Below, one piece after another: positions 55,032 to 64,000 of a DNA stretch of 64,000 bases (positions are counted from its first letter, which is position 1; each line of letters starts with the position of its first letter). Source of the DNA: Yponomeuta sedellus (Eukaryota > Arthropoda > Insecta > Lepidoptera > Yponomeutidae); NCBI GenBank assembly GCA_934045075.1, contig OW203727.1, positions 21,799,311 through 21,863,310 on the forward strand. The letters run 5' to 3'. A program made the translations under genes and the position numbers. Below the pieces are notes generated by a model, which saw nothing but the letters and a program-made list of their open reading frames with translations, ran no database searches and was not told the DNA's origin.

Positions 55032-57007
55032 GAATGTCAAATGTCCATGTTTTCTCTATTCAAACTACTATGACGATTTCCCTGTTCCTTTATTGGCCAG
55101 CTTAACATGGCCCCTCTAATTGTCAGGAGCCCTTATCTCCACGGTGATCGAAGTGGGACCTGGTGTGATCGGTGACCTCAACGTGGCTGATCGAAGCGAT
55201 GTAGCTGAGTGGCCACTACTGGCCCTTGAACCACGCCTTGAACCTGAAAATCAAGCAGCTGGTCTATTTTACTAGCTTCTTTACTCGTCAACAAACGTGG
55301 CCAGATCTGAAATTTAGAAATTTCATTCGGAATATGATAGTACACATCAATATGAACCACATCTACTCTTAAATGCTGTTCAATTCCAAAGTTGAATTTC
55401 TACCCAAACAGTACTGCTATAGGTTTCGAGGCATCAAATTAAGACTCCCCGCTTCGCTAAAATTTTCATGTCTTTATACGTATCATATTCTTTATGGTCT
55501 TCATCTTTAAATTGAAACTGAAATGTTTAACCAGTATCATTGAATTTAATCAATGCCAGTATTAAGCATAAACATGATTTGTTACGTCCAGATATGGCAC
55601 CGTCTGTTAATTGTTGGTTCATCCATCTAAGGCAGATCCATCTAAAGCATTCTGAGTCATGATCATACTTCTGTACAAGTACGATCATGAACTAAAAGTC
55701 TTTCTTTTTCGGAAACCTTGTGTTTGGCTTTTTGAATATTTTATTTCATTTGTAGGCATAATGGATACCATGCATTTGCCAAGAATCTATTATTTAATCT
55801 ACATTTTGCGATGTTGCAGTAATGTTTGAAGTTTGACATTTAATGGATTTCTCCTAATTAATTTACCTCCAAATGTTACATTGGGTATATAATGATAAAG
55901 GCTTCTACTTAAAATTTTGCATTCAAAATTTTCAAACCATGCACGTCAAAGCTACTTCATTGCATCTCTCAAAAAACTGTATTTTCTATTTTTTGTTATT
56001 AGGACCACTTCATTCTATTCAAAAATATTTTCATTCCTTAACTAAAATGCAACAGCCCGCAAAACTTAATCGTGTGAATAAAAGAAATGTATCTGCGTTT
56101 AAAGTATCAAATCCCACACTTATTAAATACTTTATAAAATTACTTAGTTGTGATGTAAATAAAATGTTTATTCATACAGTCGATAAATATTACATCATTC
56201 TGTAATACTGAAAACAACTTCAGGGAAGTATGCAAACATTCAACGTGAAAAACTCAACATGACTCTAGCCTATAGAATAGGTAAGCAACAAGTTTTTTCT
56301 TTCATTTTGAATATTAATTGCCAAACAATGAGATCAATGCTCAAAAAAGGCGAATTGCCTGGAGGACGAAAGTTGACGTTGAAAAAACTGCATAAAACAA
56401 GAAATAAGGGACATGTTATGAATAAACACCGTTTGGCAACAATCCTTTAGAGCAAATATCTCAACGTGCTCAGAAAACAAGAAAATGTGTGACCGGCACA
56501 AAATCAAGCAAAAAATCTGTAATTTTGTTGAACAACCTGAGGGTTTTCTGTGTAGTTGATGGCTTGGATGATGGCGTGCTGTTGATAAATTAAATTTTCC
56601 GTTAAGTTAACGTTCACCTAGATTTTTATGAAGTAGAAGTATAAAAAACCAAAAAAAGTGTATATTTAGAAAAAAGTTAGGGACAACACAATAGTAAGAG
56701 TGGACTAAAAAATTGAACGATTTTTTTTACAGAGTGAGCTTTGATTATACCATTTTAAAACATTGTAATAAAAATATTTAAGTTTCTTTTCAGTTCTTAT
56801 ATTTGTTTGCGACGAGAGAAACTTAAAAAAAAGTGACGAAAAGCAAGCCGTTAAATTTAATACAGAACAATGAAAACTAGATTATTCTTATTATTACTCA
56901 AAGTATACATAGAGTAATTTCTGTGACGCCATTTTTGTTTTTGTCACAGAAAAGCCACAAAAACCGCCATTTTGTGGACTGCCTGGTATAATCATTGCTC
57001 GTAGAAA
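55032..57007. other. Unassigned stretch (2 kb) with a few open frames
   Basis: Open frames at 55178-55360 (minus), 55873-56205 (plus, 110 codons) and 56259-56450 (plus) contain no motif I recognise. The 110-codon frame is long for such AT-rich DNA, and codon use is Lys/Asn/Ile-rich as expected by composition. Remnants of an old transposon are possible. Confidence 0.35.
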
Positions 57008-57009
57008 TA

Positions 57010-57458
57010 CACTGGCCTGCAAAACTTAGTATCACACTTTTAAAATTACAATATTTTTAAGTGCCCAAGATTTCTAAATAAAAAGGACTGGAAAAATAGT
57101 TTAAATTTGTGTATTTAATCTTTGTAGTAGGTTCTTTTAAGACATGCTGAAGAAAAAACTCAATTTTTTTGGGTAGTGTAGGATAAATAAAAATTAAAAC
57201 TGTAGTACTTATTTAAAAATTGTATTGTCATGTACAACATTGTATATACACATTTGTGTGATATTAAAATAGTATTTATATAATAATGTTTGATAATAAT
57301 GCATTATAATAAGAATTAAATTGTCATAGGGTTAATTTTAAAGGCCTTATATAATGTTGTAGTGTTGCGTACCCTACAGGGTTCACAAAAATCTTTATCT
57401 TTAATCTTCGAATGCAATAGATTATTGAGTATTGAGTACTTTCTTTTGCAGGTCAGTG
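57010..57458. mobile_element. Tc1/mariner-type MITE, 449 bp
   Basis: CACTGGCCTGCAAAA (57010-57024) and the reverse complement of 57444-57458 (CACTGACCTGCAAAA) differ at one base. TA flanks both ends, as expected for Tc1/mariner integration. No transposase frame. Confidence 0.75.
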
Positions 57459-57735
57459 TAGTAAGAAAAGAAGACGAAGAACGAAACGAGCTAAACACCG
57501 ATAGCGCAGTCAATGCAAAAACAACGTAAAGAGTGAGTAAACAGGGTAGCAAATCCTCTATCTTTGTACCTGTTCCCGGCGAATGGGGCCGAAGCTCTTG
57601 CTGGCTCGCGTGACGGGACGGAGGTCGCATGCTCACGTGCGACTCGCGACGATCCTTCGAAACATGCAAAGATCATTTTAATTATGCGAATGCAGCGGAG
57701 CCGAAAAGGTGGGTAGTGTATTTCGCTTGTATATA

Positions 57736-57800
57736 TATGTATGTCAGTTTATATAAGTATTACACTTACATACCTTTACTAATATAAACTGACATACATA
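57736..57800. repeat. Perfect 19-bp inverted repeat
   Basis: TATGTATGTCAGTTTATAT (57736-57754) pairs exactly with 57782-57800 across a 27-nt loop. Confidence 0.85.
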
Positions 57801-57865
57801 CTCGTACATTTATTACGTATAAGTACCTATGTGTCAACATTCAAATTTGCACTGGCAAACGTAAG

Positions 57866-57980
57866 GTTGTCTAGAAGAAATTGCTTTCAGCGATAAGGCC
57901 ACCAATTGTACTATGTACATTTGTAATTATTTTGTATTCTTTGTTTTTTCTAGTGTACAATAAAAATCTTATCTTATCAA
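57866..57980 (+). repeat. LINE 3' tail, family K
   Basis: AGGTTGTCTAGAAGAAATTG, GATAAGGCCACCAATTGTAC and GTGTACAATAAAAATC, ending in TCTTA units. Confidence 0.8.
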
Positions 57981-58560
57981 TGTATGTATGTATATGGGTG
58001 TATGTGTGTGTGTGTATGATATTATGCATGCATGTATGTTCAAATGCTAACAAATACGATCTCAGTCGATTTGTCGTTTTTGCGCGAGTGTCATAGACTA
58101 CATGAAATCAGAATTAACAAAACAAAAATTACTAAATTTACAAAAATAAGCAACAATCCGACTGCCAAACATTAACTGCTCAGCGGTCGGGACTTAAACT
58201 CACAAATGTAGCTCATTGTGCATTGTACCTTAGTTGACACTGCCTGCTTAGAAGCTACCGCTCAGCACTCAGGTGGTTGGTCATTTTTAGTTTTTAATTA
58301 TTGATCGTTTCCTGATAGAGATCACATCAGAATATCGTGCTTCACAGACAAAGGCACAAACGCTGTATAACGCATTATAGCGCTTTGTAAACATATTCCC
58401 AATTTCTGAATTGAGAATTTTGCTAAGTAAACAGTTAACTTCTCAGATTCTCAGATAAATTTCTCAGAAAAGAGCGTAACAGAACGTTACCTCAATATGT
58501 ATTTAGTGTTTTTTTTTATTCAGAACCTGGCCCTTAGTAACCTAACATTAATCACGGGCC
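57981..58560. other. No recognised feature
   Basis: A GTATGT microrepeat at the start. Otherwise unrecognised. Confidence 0.4.
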
Positions 58561-58564
58561 ATAT

Positions 58565-58820
58565 CACTATTCATGTGCGAGCGCTTTCGTGCTTCGCAAG
58601 GCACGTTAAACTGTTGGTGCCGGCTGTAATGGCAGTCGCTGAACCATGTCAGTGGCCTTATGGGCGGCTTGATAACTTCTGTCAGTAAGGCCCGCCACTG
58701 TCTTACAATCCTTCACCAACCCGAACTTGGCCCACGTGGTGGAGTGTGGCCTAACCATCCTGCCATGCAGGAATAGACCCGTGCCCCAGCAGTGGGGACA
58801 TAGAAAGGGTCGATATCACT
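58565..58820 (+). repeat. 5S-SINE, head missing
   Basis: It starts at GAGCGCTTTCGTGCTTCGCA in the body and is complete to GTGGGGACATAGAAAGGGTC. Confidence 0.85.
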
Positions 58821-58831
58821 ATGATTTTATG

Positions 58832-59015
58832 ACGACCTCTGTGGCGTAGCCGTGCCGTGTCGTGTCGTGTCGTGTCGTGTCGTGTCGTGTCGTGTCTTGT
58901 CGTGTCGTGTCGTGTCGTGTCGTGTCGTGTCGTGTCGTGTCGTGCCGTGTCGTGTCGTGTCGTGTCGTTTCGTGTCGTGTCGGCTCGTGTCGTGTCGTGT
59001 CATGTCGTGTTGTGT
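58832..59015 (+). repeat. SINE C head running into a (GTGTC)n tract
   Basis: GACCTCTGTGGCGTAGCCGT is the start of SINE C. GTGCCGTGTC then passes into about 30 GTGTC-type units with scattered substitutions. The SINE body is absent. Confidence 0.8.
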
Positions 59016-59159
59016 TAAAATTAAGTCGTGGTTATAATGTTGTTACCTGTGAATGCAACAGCTTAGAATCTCTTAGCAGGGAGACGTTCATCAGTCGTGG
59101 ATTGGGCGTGTTGAAAATAGTGCGATTTTCTCTCCAGCGAGCTCTGAAAAGAGATAAAA

Positions 59160-59600
59160 GAGCATAAATTTGGCATTTAAGCCAGTTCAATGCATGAGCT
59201 CATGGTTTTAGAATGGTATGTCGATCAATCAGTAACATATAAACACGTTAGTCCCTTATCACATTAATCTCTTCTAGCCTGATGTATGAGATTTTGACTA
59301 TTTTGACAATGACAAGGTACTGAAGAGCATACATATTAATTCACGTGACCGGACATAGGCCACCCACGAGGCACGCTGGACCGACTATCTAAGGTAGATT
59401 GCTGGCAGTGGCTTGATGAAGAGGGAATAATAATATGTAAACTCAGTTAATTCACGACAAAATTTGAAAAGAAGTATGGAGGAATTTCGTCCAATTTGTT
59501 TTTCCACAATGATTTAGATTTTTAAATAGACATGTAGTTTTATTTGTAACATTACTTAAATCGAACTTTCTGTGTTATTTTCAATAATAACACATTTAAC
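59160..59600 (+). repeat. LINE 3' end, family J, with an inserted RTE fragment
   Basis: GCATTTAAGCCAGTTCAATG begins the 3' UTR. ACTCAGTTAATTCACGACAA and AATGATTTAGATTTTTAAAT continue it. Between them, 59350-59415 resembles an RTE C-terminal fragment. Confidence 0.5.
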
Positions 59601-59933
59601 CGAATCGCTGTCGCTCATGCGCCCGCTTCGTACTTAGCAATCAAATTGTGAGCGTCGTCCACAACACAGGTATGGCTAGTATGGAGTCGCTGGGAACTGG
59701 TAATTCAAACTTTTGCTGCCTACCCATCATTGTCATCAAACAATCAATGTTATTTATTACTGTGTTTTGTTGAGTTCTTATCACGTTTTGTTTGGACCTG
59801 TTATGTTAATTTGCAAGCAAAGTTTGATTTTATGTGGCGGTTAAATAAAGATTTACATTTCATTTTATTCATTTTTCATTTTTCATTTTATTACTTTTTT
59901 CATTTAGATTTAGAAACAGAAACATCTACGCAA
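59601..59933. other. No recognised feature
   Basis: CATTTTTCATTTT microrepeats near 59860-59900. Nothing else recognised. Confidence 0.4.
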
Positions 59934-60040
59934 TGAGATGATTTATAAAGCGTCCAGTGGCACCTTTACTCACTCTAGATGAGTAAAGGGGACTATTTGG
60001 ACGCTGCTGTGCCTTTGGCATTGTTTTTATGGTGGACGTG
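59934..60040 (-). repeat. SINE B, 3' end only
   Basis: ATGATTTATAAAGCGTCCAG, the CACTCTAGATGAGTAAAGGG segment and GGACGCTGCTGTGCC match the inverted 3' end of SINE B. Confidence 0.7.
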
Positions 60041-60063
60041 TTTTCATAGTATAAGGAAGGATA

Positions 60064-60260
60064 TTTTATTTATTTATTTATTTGTTTGTTTGTTTGTGTG
60101 TTCGTTCGTTCGTTCGTTCGTTCGTTCGTTCGTTCGTTCGTTCGTTCGTTCGTTCGTTCGTTCGTTCGTTCGTTCGTTCGTTTGTTTGTTTGTTTGTTTG
60201 TTTGTTTGTTTGTTTGTTTGTTTGTTTGTTTGTTTGTTTGTTTATTTATTTATTTATTTC
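60064..60260. repeat. Compound tetranucleotide repeat
   Basis: The order is TTTA (60064-60081), TTTG (60082-60100), TTCG (60101-60180, about 20 units), TTTG (60181-60240), TTTA (60241-60259). Confidence 0.98.
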
Positions 60261-61019
60261 CATGTTTTATCGTAGTAGTGCCAATAGTATAATGGTGACA
60301 GAATTTTTTAAATGCCATGAAATTTTGTTGCGGAAGGAAGGAAGGAAGGATATTGTGAGGTAAGTACGTTTGCGCATCAGAAAAAATACACAGGATTAAA
60401 TTTACAGTTTATTTCAGCTCGGAAGAAAATGCATTCAAAACCGTTTCTCTAAGGACAAAACCCATACACGCCTGCTTGATACTTTTTTTTATGTTCGTTT
60501 ATGCCTATAAACACCCCAATATATGGCATATGCCTTCTCTGACATGTGCTTTGTTACTTATTAATTTTAAATACAAGCACAACGTAAACTTATTGTACCA
60601 GCGGGCGAAAAACATAAGAAGTTTATCTGCCTACTCAAATCATAAATCAATTATTTTATTTAAACCTTTCTTTTATTTGTAAATATGTAAATCTTTTTAG
60701 TATTAATGCTGTATATAGTTAGATAAAATTAATATACATATTTTGTATATTTATAAAATATAATTGTATTATATGAAAAAGGGAAAATAAAAAATAGTAT
60801 AAAATTATTTATTTCAACTTAAAGAATTTACATTATGTTTGTTAAATGTCAATACATATACAATATACTAGGACTCGTACTAGTATTTTTGGATGCATAG
60901 TCTCGCGGTCTGTGGTCGACGTTTGTGGAGAATGCTACACCGACAAGAGAAAAATATAACGATCTTAAATATAATGATGACAAATCCCATACCGAGAATC
61001 AGGGCTCAAATGTAGGAAA
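60261..61019. other. No recognised feature
   Basis: A GGAA repeat near 60335. AAAGAATTTACATTATGTTT near 60822 resembles sequence at 27415-27600 and may be a LINE tail. Confidence 0.4.
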
Positions 61020-61180
61020 GATCACATTCCTCATGACTCTATGTCATGGAGGTTTTTGTGCATCTTTTCTCCAAAACGATAGGTTTTAAAATAGACATTA
61101 AGATCAACTTGTAGCGTTGGTTAAGTCGTCGTGTCTGTGCTACTTTGAAAAAACCTTTTTTATTTGAATTAATATGTCGC
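61020..61180 (+). repeat. LINE tail, family J
   Basis: TTTTCTCCAAAACGATAGGT, AAATAGACATTAAGATC and TACTTTGAAAAAACC match the J 3' UTR. On the minus strand this lies in the likely 3' UTR or downstream flank of the host gene. Confidence 0.55.
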
Positions 61181-61192
61181 AAAAAGATCCTC

Positions 61193-61307
61193 GTGCGTGG
61201 GGATTATGGGCATTACCCCCTTATGATGGTGGCACAACCTTGCGCTATGGCGCTCATTAGGGGAGGGCTATGTCCAGCAGTGGACTAACTGTAGCCCGAA
61301 GAAGAAG
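61193..61307 (+). mobile_element. RTE 3' fragment with 12-bp target duplication
   Basis: GTGCGTGGGGATTATGGGC to GTCCAGCAGTGGACTAACTG and a GAAGAAG tail, flanked by AAAAAGATCCTC on both sides (61181-61192 and 61308-61319). 5' truncated to 115 bp. It lies directly downstream of the host gene's stop codon. Confidence 0.9.
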
Positions 61308-61317
61308 AAAAAGATCC

Positions 61318-61436
61318 TCACCGGCTGAACAGTTGGAGGACGACACAGATGATGATGAACATGAGTGCCATTCCCACCAGCACGCCGATCATGGCCGGGT
61401 CCAGCGTCCGAGTTGACTCCTCGATCTGCTTTGCCG
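61318..61436 (-). CDS. Last exon of a host gene: C-terminal transmembrane segment
   Basis: The exon follows an acceptor (TTTCAG|CG) and encodes 38 residues plus TGA: a short polar stretch AKQIEESTRTLDPA, the hydrophobic helix MIGVLVGMALMFIIICVVLQ, and a three- to four-residue tail ending FSR. The acceptor splits a codon after its first base. The donor at 63170 leaves exactly one base (C), so the two join as CCG (Pro) and stay in frame. This suggests a single-pass membrane protein with almost no cytoplasmic tail, or a tail-anchored C-terminus. The first exons are outside the window. Confidence 0.8.
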
Positions 61437-61461
61437 CTGAAACATATGAATATATAGATAA

Positions 61462-61615
61462 ATAGCTGCCGTCAATAGATGGCCAAGTCAGGCCTTAGGG
61501 CCGCTGGAAAACTTCTGACAGTAAGACCAGCCACTAGTCTTGCAAGCCTCTACCAAGCCGGACATGGCCCTCGTACCCCTCGGTGGGGACATAATGAGTT
61601 GATGATGATGATGAG
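61462..61615 (+). repeat. 5S-SINE, 3' half
   Basis: CTGCCGTCAATAGATGG to GGGGACATAATGAGTTGATG with a TGATGATGATGA end. It is type-b-like and has an internal deletion (CTCGTACCCCTC). Confidence 0.8.
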
Positions 61616-61730
61616 ATAAATAGATAAAGAGCACTTTATGGCACCAGAAAAAAAGTACTACTATGATTTCTTAAATCTAAGTAAGTTTATCCAATTGGCG
61701 GTCTAATTGCTTAGAGCGATTTTAGGAATA
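61615..61730 (-). repeat. LINE 3' tail, family K
   Basis: GATAAATAGATAAAGAGCAC, then the inverted ATCCAATTGGCGGTCTAATT motif. Confidence 0.7.
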
Positions 61731-62238
61731 CTCAAATACAATAAAAAAAATAAGAACTTGCGTTTTGTTTGCTTCCTTTCAACGTAAAATGTAAGCCGCT
61801 GCCCTCAGGTCATAGAGTAGTAGAGTAAAAGACAGGGGGAAAAAATTCCACTCTGATTCCACATCTTTTCTCAAAACATGTTCAACCTAAAATATTAGTT
61901 GCTGCCTACATCGGCAGATAAAATGCGATCGTATAGATATTCATAATATTTATCTCTGGCTGTTATGCTAGATTTTCGCAACACATCATTAGAGCTTTTA
62001 CACTGCTATTATGACAAGAAATGTTTCTTTATTTGTATGCTTATGTAAAGAATGGTACTATTTTATTCCTTAGACCTAATCTCTCAAATCTCTCTTTCTA
62101 TCTACCTACTAATAAGTGTAGAAACCTCACAGCCTGCAGTTTCTGGGCCTTATTTTTAAATGGAGGCCCCCTCAGTCCCATCCCCTCAGCTATCTTGAGT
62201 ACTGATTTTCCTATTAACACTACTAGATACGAGTACCT

Positions 62239-62782
62239 GGAGCTCTATTTTTGAATCACTCGTCTCGCGTCGAGCGCTCGATTTCTACTGATTTTCGTTC
62301 GACATACGAAATTCCGTATTTTTGAATCACTCGACTGCAACGAATGGTCCTTACCACTCGTCTCGTATGTCGATCGATAGATTAATTGTCAAAATTTGTG
62401 TTAATTTCAAATCGAGGAGTTTGTGCTTTTGTGCCGAATTGATTTTTTGTTTCGACATTTTCGAACAAAAACAAACCAAAGTGTTATTATTTACGATATA
62501 TGACTAGTGTTTTGTTTGCTTTGCAACTAAAGGCAAAGATTTTTCATCTAAACAGCCAATAAAACGAAATATTTTAGGTTCCGTTTCCGTTACGGTAGTT
62601 TCCGGTTTTTTTAATTTCTGCGTGGAACGGATAAAATACAATACTTCAAATTGTACTGGCAACACTTCAGGCGAACGATTCAAAAATACGAAAAAACGAG
62701 ATCATGCGACTTAGAAGACGAGTGTGACTTATGTCGCATTCGACGATACAATTTCATACGAGTGATTCAAAAATAGAGCTCC
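62239..62782. mobile_element. MITE, 544 bp, complete
   Basis: Perfect 25-bp terminal inverted repeats (62239-62263 and 62758-62782; GGAGCTCTATTTTTGAATCA is the first 20 bases). The terminal motif TTTTTGAATCACTCG also occurs internally near 62320. No transposase. No clear target duplication; ACGAG-like sequence mirrors outside both ends. Confidence 0.8.
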
Positions 62783-63169
62783 TGCTCGTATTTGAGACCA
62801 ACCTCTAAGTAGTCTTGAGTTCTGAGTTTCCATTCATGCCACACTACAGTCTATTTATTATTACTTGGCCAATTTAGTAAATAAGATTCTAGCCTCCAAA
62901 TTGATATTTGATGCCAAAACGACATATTTTCTCGCAACTTAATGAACTTTGTTTATAAAATTGACAGCGTGTTATTTAAAATAGTCTCCCCGTTTACGTC
63001 ATTTACGGAAATATGCGTCATTTATGGCGCTTTGCGACTAAAATCCATAATTTACGGGTAGAATCTTGTTTACTAAAATTGTCAAGTAAGGATAAATAAA
63101 CTGTAGATACCCGTACACTTAAAAACATGGACTGAGTGATGCTGACACTTAAACACTTAAGACACTTAC

Positions 63170-63310
63170 GCACACACATAATGGCTCCATCGACGGACAC
63201 TTCGGCCACCATCTCGTACATGCAGACGCAGCGGTCGTTCCGGCACTCGGTCTTCAGCACCACGTCCTCGCATTGCTCGTTAAAAACGCACGACTCGTTG
63301 ATGCCGGCCG
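63170..63310 (-). CDS. Penultimate exon of a host gene: EB/EGF-like cysteine-rich module
   Basis: The 141-bp exon lies between an acceptor (CATTCCAG|CG, 63310) and a donor (GTGTGC|GTAAGT, 63170). Its 46 complete codons include ESCVFNEQCEDV, KTECRNDRCVCMYEMVAEV and IMCV. The six cysteines are spaced C-x5-C-x8-C-x4-C-x-C-x16-C, which fits an EB-type module (extracellular, disulphide-bonded). Both ends are phase 1, so the exon is a symmetrical module of the sort that is readily duplicated. It joins the transmembrane exon at 61436. I do not recognise the specific gene. Confidence 0.8.
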
Positions 63311-63429
63311 CTGGAATGAGAAAACGTTTTTTCTTTTGTTATTTATTTGACAATTTCAAGCGAGTTTCGTAAATACCAGTAAGCGAGTCATTCTACTTCA
63401 TAAATGTATGAAACTTATAAAACAATGCA

Positions 63430-63660
63430 AGTGATGCCAATTACTTCAGCCAGATGTCGCTGCCTGTACTTAATACAGAGAATATTGTAAAGAGGTTCGA
63501 AATTTCACTGATGCCGGTGAGTCGCCCATTAGCTCAGTTGGAAAGAGCGCTGGCAAGGATAGCCAGAGGTCACGGGTTCGAATCCCGGCATGGTTGGAAT
63601 TTTTTGCCTCTAAATAGGTTTTTTAAAAATTGTCCTTAGCACGGGTTAGTGCATTAAAAA
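63430..63660 (+). repeat. SINE A
   Basis: CTTCAGCCAGATGTCGCTGC, CCCATTAGCTCAGTTGGAAA, GGGTTCGAATCCCGGCATGG and TAGCACGGGTTAGTGCATTA. It lies in the next intron upstream of the 63310 exon. Confidence 0.85.
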
Positions 63661-64000
63661 TAATATAATTATAAAACAAAGTCGTTGGTATAATCACAAT
63701 GAGCACGCTCTTAAGATCATACTTTACGAGTAGGTTAAGAAATATCTTTGTAGTTTTCATTTTTATGTATGGGGCTCACCGCAGATTGGCAATTTCAGGT
63801 GCTGAGGTATTTGAACACCCGAGAAACTCCGGTGTCCTCACTATGTTAGAATTTTGAGCAAATACAAACATTTAAATGTTGGAAAATTGATACATATGAA
63901 AATCTGTTAGAACAAGGAGTCTTAACGTGTAGTCGATAACAAACAATTAGTTCTAAATGCAATTTTACTCTCTGTTTGAAAAGTGACATCTGAAATATTG
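63661..64000. other. No recognised exon; weak repeat traces
   Basis: AAGAAATATCTTTGTAGTTT resembles tail K, and GCTGAGGTATTTGAACACC resembles 26400. Presumably intron of the host gene. No further exon seen before the window ends. Confidence 0.4.

Larger units (their letters stand above)
61437..63169 (-). other. Last intron of the host gene (1.73 kb)
   Basis: It starts with GTAAGTGTC (donor, 63169) and ends with ATATGTTTCAG (acceptor, 61437). It contains a 5S-SINE fragment, a LINE tail and a 544-bp MITE; 61731-62238 and 62783-63169 hold nothing else I recognise. Confidence 0.75.

Overview
The window looks like repeat-rich nuclear DNA of a moth or butterfly (Lepidoptera). The evidence is AT-rich sequence, no bacterial-style gene packing, many tRNA-derived SINEs, several LINE 3' ends of types common in Lepidoptera, small MITEs, expanded microsatellites, and above all about 20 copies of a 5S rRNA-headed SINE. 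A 5S-derived SINE (HaSE3) has been described in the noctuid Helicoverpa, from memory; whether this is the same family needs an alignment.

Only one ordinary host gene is supported. Its last two exons lie on the minus strand at the right end (63170-63310 and 61318-61436). They join in frame with matching phase-1 splice sites. They encode a cysteine-rich EB/EGF-like module followed by a C-terminal transmembrane helix, and the rest of the gene lies beyond position 64000. Its last intron holds a 5S-SINE fragment, a LINE tail and a 544-bp MITE. A 115-bp RTE fragment with a 12-bp target-site duplication sits directly against its stop codon.

The largest coding block is a 5'-truncated non-LTR retrotransposon on the minus strand (48002-50847). 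It keeps most of its endonuclease and an intact-looking reverse transcriptase, but is frameshifted at a 12-bp tandem repeat.

The rest is transposon debris. 1-10 kb: 5S-SINEs, SINEs A-D, a 544-bp-type MITE copy, a (TCTCG)45 tract, a fold-back element. 10-20 kb: paired and tandem SINE A copies, a 42-bp tandem array, a nested palindrome with a TA core, RTE ends. 20-25 kb: a satellite of about 216 bp and two inverted-repeat structures. 26-42 kb: LINE ends, SINE B copies with target duplications, a GC-rich duplicated island. 43-46 kb: a SINE A cluster containing a perfect 184-bp palindrome without spacer. 51-57 kb: mostly single-copy AT-rich sequence and a Tc1/mariner-type MITE. 57-61 kb: simple-repeat expansions grown from retroelement sequence.

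No CRISPR, operon or defence-like system is visible. The most unusual signal is the number of perfect, short-spacer inverted repeats, several built from retroelement sequence, which suggests self-priming or template switching. Family letters used below: SINE A-D are tRNA-headed; 5S-SINE has type-a and type-b heads; 'tail K' is a LINE 3' tail containing GATAAGGCCGCC; J is a LINE 3' end encoding a YNKIPE-like terminus; I, L, M and N are unclassified repeats.
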